A stretch of DNA of 37,061 nt from an uncultured Bacteroidales bacterium (GTDB lineage: Bacteria; Bacteroidota; Bacteroidia; Bacteroidales; FEN-979), in assembly GCA_903926565.1 (NCBI GenBank), contig CAIYJU010000140.1, forward strand, positions 1 to 37,061. The letters are read 5' to 3'. A program made the translations under genes and the position numbers. The notes beneath the pieces are model-generated. The model ran no database searches and had not been told where the DNA came from. It was given only the letters and a program-made list of their open reading frames with translations. Below, in pieces: positions 31,185 to 37,061 of this stretch (position 1 is its first letter; every line of letters starts with the position of its first letter).

Positions 31185-33299
31185 ATGAAAAACTTGTACA
31201 TTTTCTTACTGGTTGTCTCAATTCTGGCTATGAATGCGTGTAAACAAAAAAATACGGTGACATATCCTGTGGCCAAAAAGGTTGATACCGTTGATGATTA
31301 CTTTGGGACAAAAGTTGGAGACCCATACCGTTGGCTGGAAAATGACACCTCAGCGGAGACTGCCGCCTGGGTCACTGCAGAGAATGTTGTGACGAATGAT
31401 TACCTGTCAAGGATTCCATTCCGTGATAAGATGAGGGAACGGCTGACCAAAATGTGGAACTATCCGAGGTTTGGTGTTCCATTCAAAGAGGGGTCAAATT
31501 ATTTTTATTTTAAAAACGACGGTTTACAGAACCAATCTGTTCTCTATGTCAGGAACGGGCTTGAGGGGGTATCCCGTGTACTGCTTGATCCGAATAGGTT
31601 TTCCGAAGACGGCACCATCGCGCTGGCCGGTACCTCCGTTTCGCATGATGGCAAATATCTCGCCTACAGTATTGCCCGCAGTGGTTCCGACTGGAACGAA
31701 GTTTATGTGATGGAGATAGAGACCGGGAAATTGTTGCCGGACACCTTGAAATGGGTTAAGTTTTCAGGCATGTCGTGGCAAAACAATGGATTTTATTACA
31801 GCCGTTATGATGCCCCCAGGAAGGGAATGGAGCTCTCAAAGAAAAATGAGTTCCAGAAGGTTTATTATCATATTGCCGGCACAGATCAGGCGGAGGATAA
31901 ACTGATCTTCCAGAATCTTAAATATCCCATGCGGAATTACGGCGCAGCTGTTACTGAGGATCAGCGGTTTTTGTTGTTGTATGAGTCGGAATCAACAAGT
32001 GGTACAGGGCTGTATTACCGTGACCTGGCAAAGCCAAACATGCAATTCAAACTGCTTGCAGCGGGATTTGATTATGAATATGGTGTTGTTGATAATGTCG
32101 GGGATAAATTCCTGGTTGTTACAAACCACAAAGCTCCGAAAAAGAAGCTCATCCTGATGGATCCTGCAAACCCTGAACCAAGAAAATGGAAGACAATCAT
32201 TCCGGAGCGCGACGATGTACTCGAATCGGTAAGCCTGGCCGGAGATGTGCTGGTTTCTGAATATATGCAGAATGCGGCTTCGAAGGCTTTCATTTACGAC
32301 CTTGGGGGGAAATTTCTGCATGAGATGAATCTGCCCGGAATTGGTACCCTTGCAGGTTTCAGCGGTAAGAAAGGGGACAATGTCGCTTTTTATGGTTATA
32401 CTTCGTTCACCTTCCCCAATACAATTTTCAAATACGATGTTGCTCAGAATAAGTCTGATGTTTATAACCGCCCTGAGATTGATTTTGACCCCGGACTGTA
32501 TGAGGTGAAACAGCTGTTCTATTTGTCGAAGGATAAGACCACTGTTCCCTTGTTTGTTGTTTATAAAAAGGGGATGGTGTTAAATGGTTTAAATCCAACA
32601 ATGTTATACGGATATGGTGGATTTAACATCAGTCTTACACCGAATTTTAGTTTAAGCAGGTTGCTTTTTATCGAAAATGGCGGTATTTACGTGGTTGCGA
32701 ATCTTCGCGGGGGCGGTGAATATGGAGAAGACTGGCACAAAGCCGGCATCAAAGACCGGAAGCAAAATGTTTTCGATGATTTTATTGCGGCAGCAGAATA
32801 CCTGATTGCTGAAAAATACACCTCACCTGCACACCTGGCCATCATGGGCGGGTCTAACGGAGGTTTGCTTGTTGGTGCATGCATGACGCAACGCCCTGAA
32901 TTGTTTAAGGTTGCGATCCCGCAGGTTGGGGTAATGGACATGCTCAGGTATCAGAAATTCACCATCGGCTGGGCCTGGGCAAGCGATTACGGTACGAGCG
33001 AAACAAAGGAAGGATTTGATTACCTCTATAAATATTCGCCGTTGCATAACCTGAAAGACAGTGTGCAGTATCCTGCTACCATGGCATTTACGGGCGATCA
33101 CGACGACAGGGTGGTTCCGGCGCATACCTTTAAGTTTATGGCAACCCTGCAGGCCAAACAGACCGGAGAGAATCCGGTACTGGTTCGCATCGAAACCAAA
33201 GCCGGGCATGGCGCCGGCAAACCCACCGCAAAGCAGATTGATGAAAGTGCAGATCTTTGGGCATTTGTATTCTATAACCTTGGAATGAACTATAAATAG
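31185..33299 (+). CDS. Prolyl oligopeptidase family serine peptidase (S9A), lipoprotein
   Basis: A 704-residue peptidase that cleaves short peptides after proline. The N-terminus is a lipoprotein signal (ILAMNAC, Cys19). The family segment YPVAKKVDTVDDYFGTKVGDPYRWLENDTS follows, then a seven-bladed propeller to about residue 430, then the alpha/beta-hydrolase domain. The catalytic triad is visible: Ser557 in GGSNGG, Asp in TGDHDDRVVP, and His675 in KAGHGAGKP. It likely acts in the periplasm or at the outer membrane. It is monocistronic, followed by a 400-bp gap holding an inverted-repeat element. Confidence 0.96.
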   Translation: MKNLYIFLLVVSILAMNACKQKNTVTYPVAKKVDTVDDYFGTKVGDPYRWLENDTSAETAAWVTAENVVTNDYLSRIPFRDKMRERLTKMWNYPRFGVPFKEGSNYFYFKNDGLQNQSVLYVRNGLEGVSRVLLDPNRFSEDGTIALAGTSVSHDGKYLAYSIARSGSDWNEVYVMEIETGKLLPDTLKWVKFSGMSWQNNGFYYSRYDAPRKGMELSKKNEFQKVYYHIAGTDQAEDKLIFQNLKYPMRNYGAAVTEDQRFLLLYESESTSGTGLYYRDLAKPNMQFKLLAAGFDYEYGVVDNVGDKFLVVTNHKAPKKKLILMDPANPEPRKWKTIIPERDDVLESVSLAGDVLVSEYMQNAASKAFIYDLGGKFLHEMNLPGIGTLAGFSGKKGDNVAFYGYTSFTFPNTIFKYDVAQNKSDVYNRPEIDFDPGLYEVKQLFYLSKDKTTVPLFVVYKKGMVLNGLNPTMLYGYGGFNISLTPNFSLSRLLFIENGGIYVVANLRGGGEYGEDWHKAGIKDRKQNVFDDFIAAAEYLIAEKYTSPAHLAIMGGSNGGLLVGACMTQRPELFKVAIPQVGVMDMLRYQKFTIGWAWASDYGTSETKEGFDYLYKYSPLHNLKDSVQYPATMAFTGDHDDRVVPAHTFKFMATLQAKQTGENPVLVRIETKAGHGAGKPTAKQIDESADLWAFVFYNLGMNYK

Positions 33300-33356
33300 G
33301 ACTGCCTCATTTGTCAGGATCTATTTCCTTCTCTTTTCCTTATTGCTCATCTTTTT

Positions 33357-33493
33357 GACCCCATCCCCCTGACCCCCTTCCCCAAATAGGGAAGGGGGAG
33401 TTGTGCTAATTCACTAAGTTCATGGCAATCAATTAATAATGTTTATTAGCACACCCCTCCCCTCCCTTATTGGGGAGGGGTCGGGGGTGGGGT
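33357..33493. repeat. Second nested inverted-repeat element
   Basis: This occupies the gene-free gap 33300-33700. The arms 33358-33410 and 33445-33493 form an imperfect inverted repeat, from ACCCC(A)-CCCC outer ends to inner GTGCTAAT/ATTAGCAC, around a 34-nt loop. Each arm has its own 10-bp hairpin: CCCCCTTCCC/GGGAAGGGGG at 33373-33398 and ACCCCTCCCC/GGGGAGGGGT at 33453-33481. It shares this hairpin-within-arm design with the element at 17756-18050. I see no gene or clear promoter in the rest of the gap (33494-33700). Confidence 0.62.
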
Positions 33494-33700
33494 ATTGCGC
33501 ACATCTAAGGATTTAGCCGCTGTGTCTAAAATCCCGGATTTAACATTTATTGTTCCCTCCACCCAACCTTCAGGCATCATCTCTTGTCATAACGAGAAAG
33601 CCACCTCTGGTTTTTCCGGCAGGTTGGTTTTTGAAAAAGTTATTAACAATTGGTTCACCTTTTAAGAAAATAAGGATTAACCGATGAAATCGCCAGAACA

Positions 33701-34315
33701 ATGGTCAAATACACTGATGAAGAGCTGATCGAAGGACTCAGGCAACGGAAAAGTGTTTGTGTAGAATACTTATACCAGGAATTTAATCCTGTGATCCGTC
33801 ACCATTTATCGAATAATTCAGGAAACCAGCAGGACGTGGAAGATCTTTTCCAGGATGCCATCATAGTTTTATACAAACGGATTATTGTTCAGCCGTTTAA
33901 ACTCGAGTGCAGCCTGAAAACCTACTTCATCGCAATTTGCAAGCACTTATGGCTTCAGCGGCTTGAACGAAAATACAAATTGCTGTACCAGGCCGACCTT
34001 GAGGTACATGAAGAACGGGGGAGATACGGAGCGGCTTGGGCAGAGGAACCTGAAGAAGAAACGCTTGAACTTCAAAGGCTTTTTTATAAAAATCTGATGT
34101 CACTTCCTTATGATTGCCGGCGCCTGCTCCAACTCTACTGCCTGAAGATCCCGTATAAGGAGATTGCGAGACTCATGGATTATAAAGATGAGATGTATGT
34201 AAAAACACGAAAATACGCTTGTAAAAAAAAGTTGCGCAGAAAAATATTTAATGATCCCGAATGTAAACAATTTTTGAATTATGATGGACACCGAACAGCC
34301 CGGCGACTGGATTGA
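33701..34315 (+). CDS. ECF-like sigma-70 family sigma factor
   Basis: A 204-residue protein. Region 2 is at about residues 10-90 (YTDEELIEGLRQRKSVCVEYLYQEF, QDVEDLFQDAIIVLYKRI, SLKTYFIAICKHLWLQRLERK). Region 4 is at about 125-185 (LMSLPYDCRRLLQLYCLKIPYKEIARLMDYKDEMYVKTRKYACKKKL). Region 2 and the helix-turn-helix are intact, though the -10 recognition part is divergent. Its 3' end overlaps the following membrane-protein gene by 35 bp, which indicates tight coupling. In this operon it probably directs transcription of genes controlled by the membrane protein or the CHAT protease. Confidence 0.88.
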   Translation: MVKYTDEELIEGLRQRKSVCVEYLYQEFNPVIRHHLSNNSGNQQDVEDLFQDAIIVLYKRIIVQPFKLECSLKTYFIAICKHLWLQRLERKYKLLYQADLEVHEERGRYGAAWAEEPEEETLELQRLFYKNLMSLPYDCRRLLQLYCLKIPYKEIARLMDYKDEMYVKTRKYACKKKLRRKIFNDPECKQFLNYDGHRTARRLD

Positions 34316-35078
34316 TCGCTATAACAACAATGAACTTAACGAATCGGAACTTGTCGTTTTCCTGGAATGGATGAAAGCAAGTCCGATACTCCGGTCGGAG
34401 GTGTCTCTGGATGCCTCCCTGACCAGGTTTTTGCAGGATGCAGAGGTTATTGACCTGATGAATAAGGTCAAAGCTGTTTCACAGCAGAAATCAAATGGCA
34501 GTCCTTTGATGAACTTCCTGCTGGTAGCGGCTTCATTGCTTTGTCTTGCCCTGATCGGTGGTTTGTTCTACCATCTGGATACAAAGAAAAGATCTGCCGA
34601 ATCCTCTGCCGGGCCTTTTGTGCGCCAACCCAACCATATTAAACCGGAAAAGGATGGAGACAAAGAGACGTACAACATCGGCCAAAAGTATCATCAGGAA
34701 TCATGGAGAAAAACCGGATATGTCAAGCCGGTTTTGATGGCAGATAACTATAAGCCCATGCCTGAATTGGAGCTTCTGTCTGGTTCTGTAACCCGGTCGG
34801 GCCAGTTTGTCCTGGTATCACCCAAAGTTGATCTGGCCGTGCCTGCAGGCACAACCGTGCTCTTTTCATGGAGGTATTCCGATAAGGAAGCTGCAGTTTT
34901 GTTTGTCATTATGGATAATGCCGGGAATCAGCTATCCAGGCAAAGAATGAATAATTCAGGTTCATTTATCCTGAAAACGAAAGGGCTCGGAGAAGGGCTT
35001 TATTATTGGAAAATACTTGCAAATGAAGACCTGGTAATAATGGGAAAACTCACCATACATTCTGGTGTAATATTTTGA
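34281..35078 (+). CDS. Single-pass membrane protein, putative anti-sigma partner
   Basis: A 265-residue protein. The first 75 residues are cytoplasmic and acidic, with a run (DWIDRYNNNELNESELVVFLEWMKASP) like the N-terminal segments of anti-sigma proteins in this phylum. One transmembrane helix (about residues 76-98, FLLVAASLLCLALIGGLFYHL) follows. After a charged linker, the periplasmic part ends in an Ig-like beta domain at about 165-265 (VLFSWRYSDKEAAVLFVIMD, GEGLYYWKILANEDLVIMGKL). It overlaps the sigma gene by 35 bp and precedes the CHAT gene by 4 bp. The topology would suit a signal carrier from periplasm to sigma factor. No zinc-finger anti-sigma motif is present. Confidence 0.8.
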   Translation: MMDTEQPGDWIDRYNNNELNESELVVFLEWMKASPILRSEVSLDASLTRFLQDAEVIDLMNKVKAVSQQKSNGSPLMNFLLVAASLLCLALIGGLFYHLDTKKRSAESSAGPFVRQPNHIKPEKDGDKETYNIGQKYHQESWRKTGYVKPVLMADNYKPMPELELLSGSVTRSGQFVLVSPKVDLAVPAGTTVLFSWRYSDKEAAVLFVIMDNAGNQLSRQRMNNSGSFILKTKGLGEGLYYWKILANEDLVIMGKLTIHSGVIF

Positions 35079-35082
35079 ACTT

Positions 35083-36204
35083 ATGAAACATCCTTACCGG
35101 CTTTTGGGACAGTTACTGGCGTACTTTATTCATCTGGCAATCCCGGGAATTTTGACTGCTCAGCCGGCACATATTCCGGGGTGTGCAGAAGAATTGCAAA
35201 GTCACCTTTATGCCGACGAGGTGTTGATTGAATATGTCCTTACGGATACGTCAGTCCTGATTAATGCAATTGGCCGTGAATCGTCATTCAGTTCCACTCA
35301 ATCGCTGAATCAGCTGTTCTGGTTTTGCGTGAGATCGTTTCGGAAAAAGCTGACTTCTGCCGAACCCCTGAATTTCCTAGTTCCCGGGGAAATATTATAC
35401 ATGTTTCTCATCAAGCCCCTTCAGCAGTTTATATCCGGGCGACGACGGTTAATAATTATACCGGGTGACCGCCTGGCGGGATTGCCGTTTGAGGCTTTTA
35501 TCCGGAGTGACAGCTTATCATTGTATCACGACCTTTGCTCCCGGCATTACCTCATCCGGGACCATGAGGTGGTTTACCATCATTCGAAGGATTCATGGAA
35601 TGAACGTATCAGGGATGGAGGCAGGGAGGATCATCTTTCTGCAGATCAATTCAACTTCTTCTTCCTGGGTTTTTCACCTGTTTATAAAAAGAATCGAACC
35701 TGCACCGCCCTTCCTTCTGCCAGGAATGAAATTTTTGAAATAGGTGCGTTATTCCGGCAGAAAGGCAAGTCTTTGTGGTTGGGTTATGAAGAATTAACGG
35801 ACAAGGACTATTTTAAACAAATGGTATGCAAGGGAAGGATCGTTCACCTGGCTGCACATCATGATGCGTGTCTGCTTACCTGTGATGAAATCGCCGGTTT
35901 ACATCTGGGGGCTGATTTAATTGTATTGAACTCCTGCTCATCCGGCATTTACAAGGTAAACGAAGCGAATTCCGGAAATTCGCCTGCTCAGGTTTTTTAT
36001 AACGCCGGTGCAAAAAACGTCCTGTCAACCTTATGGAATGTGACCGACGCGCTGGCGAGGCAGTTCATGGTCGATTTTTACCGGATATGGCTTACCGGGA
36101 AATCTTACAGTGACGCGCTCAGGGAGGTGAAAATGCAGTGGATCAGTTGCAGTGCCACCACGATGCCCTCGATTTGGGCACCATATGTGCTGATGGGTGA
36201 ATAA
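35083..36204 (+). CDS. Exported CHAT-domain (caspase-fold) protease
   Basis: A 373-residue protein. A signal peptide occupies about residues 1-27 (AYFIHLAIPGILTAQP). Residues about 45-373 form a complete CHAT domain: IEYVLTDTSVLINAIG, LYMFLIKPLQQFISGRRRLIIIPGDRLAGLPFEAF, LPSARNEI, the catalytic-His strand IVHLAAHHDACLL (His259), the catalytic-Cys strand LIVLNSCSSGI (Cys285), and AKNVLSTLWNVTDALARQFMVDFY. Both caspase-like dyad residues are in place. CHAT proteins in this phylum usually have long TPR regions; here they are absent. The family includes proteases activated in CRISPR type III-E and plant-separase-like systems. The export signal would place it in the periplasm. Confidence 0.88.
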   Translation: MKHPYRLLGQLLAYFIHLAIPGILTAQPAHIPGCAEELQSHLYADEVLIEYVLTDTSVLINAIGRESSFSSTQSLNQLFWFCVRSFRKKLTSAEPLNFLVPGEILYMFLIKPLQQFISGRRRLIIIPGDRLAGLPFEAFIRSDSLSLYHDLCSRHYLIRDHEVVYHHSKDSWNERIRDGGREDHLSADQFNFFFLGFSPVYKKNRTCTALPSARNEIFEIGALFRQKGKSLWLGYEELTDKDYFKQMVCKGRIVHLAAHHDACLLTCDEIAGLHLGADLIVLNSCSSGIYKVNEANSGNSPAQVFYNAGAKNVLSTLWNVTDALARQFMVDFYRIWLTGKSYSDALREVKMQWISCSATTMPSIWAPYVLMGE

Positions 36205-36237
36205 AACGTGACAAACAACCTCCGGCCGTCCGCCTGT

Positions 36238-36624
36238 TTACCTGCTGGCAATGGTCTCAATCTCAACCAGGGCTCCCATCGGCAGTTTAACTACGCTATA
36301 TGCCGCGCGTGCCGGAGGATTTTCAGGGTAGTATTTACCATAGATGAGGTTCATTGATGAGAAGTTGTCCATGTCGCTTAACAGGCAGGTTGATTTAACA
36401 ACGTCGTTGAAATCATACCCTGCTGCATTTAAAATTGCGCCGATATTTTTCATTACCTGTTCGGTTTGCTCTGTTATGCCCCCTTCAACAAATTTTCCGG
36501 TTACGGGATCAATGGGTATCTGCCCGGAAATGAATAACATGCCATTTGCTTCAATCGCCTGGCTGTATGGCCCGATCGCTTTCGGTGCATCAACAGTAGT
36601 AATGACTTTTTTCATTTTTTTCAT
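36238..36624 (-). CDS. ridA: RidA family reactive-intermediate deaminase
   Basis: About 128 residues from the ATG at 36624 (MKKMKKVITTVDAP); the next ATG, at 36615, is equally possible. RidA trimers hydrolyse reactive 2-aminoacrylate and other enamine/imine intermediates released by PLP enzymes, giving 2-ketoacids and ammonia. Motifs are APKAIGPYSQAI, LFISGQIPIDPVTG, GYDFNDVVKSTCLLSDM and the catalytic-site PPARAAYSVVKLPMGALVEIE, with the conserved Arg and Glu. Length is normal. Upstream lies a heptamer tandem repeat and the LptD-like gene, whose neighbourhood with ridA I have seen in other Bacteroidota. Confidence 0.95.
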   Translation of the reverse strand: MKKMKKVITTVDAPKAIGPYSQAIEANGMLFISGQIPIDPVTGKFVEGGITEQTEQVMKNIGAILNAAGYDFNDVVKSTCLLSDMDNFSSMNLIYGKYYPENPPARAAYSVVKLPMGALVEIETIASR

Positions 36625-36641
36625 TTTGACTTTGTACTTTG

Positions 36642-36674
36642 CACTTAACACTTAACACTTAACACTTAACACTT
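36642..36674. repeat. Heptamer tandem repeat (CACTTAA x4.7)
   Basis: Perfect units at 36642, 36649, 36656 and 36663 plus a partial CACTT at 36670, lying 18 bp upstream of the ridA start and directly after the LptD stop codon. A perfect short array in a promoter-sized gap could vary in copy number. Confidence 0.85.
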
Positions 36675-36676
36675 TC

Positions 36677-37061
36677 TTAATTTCCATAATCCCTGAAATC
36701 CTTTTTCTTATTCAGCTTAAGATCCTGAAGAATGGATGCCTTAACCTTGATGGAAAAATTCCAGCTCTGTTGTCCGCCTTTAGGTATCCAGCCGAAACTC
36801 ATCTCCCAGCAATGCAGGTCGCGATAGATATCAATGGATGTATAGGATAGTTCACTTCCCACGAAATCCCAACCTGTTGTAAGGGTTATTTTCCATTTTG
36901 GAGTAATGTTCAGCTGGCCGTAGAAACCCAGGGTCTGGGTTAGCTGGTCAACCCTTTTTTTTGAAGAGTTGTTCCAGGCTTTACCATAGTGAAAATTATA
37001 ATTGAAGGAGAGGCTCCACGGGATATCGAAATCAATATAATAGTCGTAGTAATCAACCACA
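36677..37061 (-). CDS. LptD-like LPS-assembly outer-membrane protein (C-terminal part)
   Basis: The C-terminal 128 residues of a gene that continues beyond the window's right edge. The visible part is a beta-barrel end: alternating aromatic strands DIPWSLSFNYNFHY, TLGFYGQLNITPKWKITLTTGWDF, IYRDLHCWEMSFGWIP and WNFSIKVKASILQDLKLNKKKDF. The RDLHCWEM-x-F-x-W-x-P and LQDLKL pieces match the end of Bacteroidota LptD/OstA-like proteins, which insert LPS into the outer leaflet. Partial at the 5' end; no start is visible. Confidence 0.82.
   Translation of the reverse strand, partial: VVDYYDYYIDFDIPWSLSFNYNFHYGKAWNNSSKKRVDQLTQTLGFYGQLNITPKWKITLTTGWDFVGSELSYTSIDIYRDLHCWEMSFGWIPKGGQQSWNFSIKVKASILQDLKLNKKKDFRDYGN

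Noticed and set aside
35083..36204. Caspase effector of a CRISPR or CBASS-like defence island
   Set aside because: No Cas, cyclase, nuclease or other defence gene is adjacent; the export signal and sigma neighbour favour an envelope-signalling role.
36642..36674. CRISPR-like array
   Set aside because: The units are 7 bp and contiguous with no spacers, so it is a simple tandem repeat.

Overview
The window is chromosomal DNA of a Bacteroidota bacterium, most likely a free-living anaerobic or sediment-type Bacteroidales relative. The evidence is a type IX secretion sorting domain, gingipain-like adhesin modules, the Bacteroidota -7 promoter box TAnnTTTG in front of many genes, scarce Shine-Dalgarno sites (A-rich leaders instead), many SPII lipoproteins, and Bacteroidota-type versions of TGT, LptF/G and LptD. 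No rRNA, tRNA, CRISPR array or intact insertion sequence was seen.

Layout. Positions 73-7717 are all on the minus strand: a DUF1295 membrane protein, a seven-repeat T9SS-secreted protein, a lipoprotein rubrerythrin, a histidine kinase/response regulator pair, and acetyl-CoA synthetase. A row of four TTAA repeats at exact 11-bp spacing lies between the kinase and rubrerythrin genes and looks like the regulator's operator.

Positions 7798-17620 hold a minus-strand cluster of four large secreted proteins: M28 peptidase, cohesin-like protein, M14 carboxypeptidase, cohesin-like protein. It arose by tandem duplication of about 3.1 kb. The C-terminal halves of the two peptidases are nearly identical and collinear at an offset of exactly 5028 bp, but their catalytic domains belong to unrelated families. 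Both peptidases end in a two-repeat dockerin-like motif, and each is followed by a protein with a cohesin-like N-terminal domain. This suggests a protease counterpart of cohesin-dockerin assembly.

Positions 17756-18050 hold a nested inverted-repeat element with a 9-bp flanking direct repeat. A second element with the same architecture is at 33357-33493. Positions 18075-31074 are mostly housekeeping: birA, a solitary MNT nucleotidyltransferase, an RHS C-terminal remnant, a predicted outer-membrane protein, a small lipoprotein, ung with a di-heme peroxidase, ispE, tgt-lptF/G, a glycosyltransferase with a sigma factor, hutU, a lipoprotein and a YD-like acidic protein. A prolyl oligopeptidase lipoprotein follows at 31185-33299.

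Positions 33701-36204 form a compact plus-strand operon: an ECF-like sigma factor, a single-pass membrane protein and an exported CHAT-domain (caspase-fold) protease. This is the best candidate for an uncharacterised envelope signalling or stress system. The window ends with ridA and the C-terminus of an LptD-like protein, separated by a heptamer tandem repeat.
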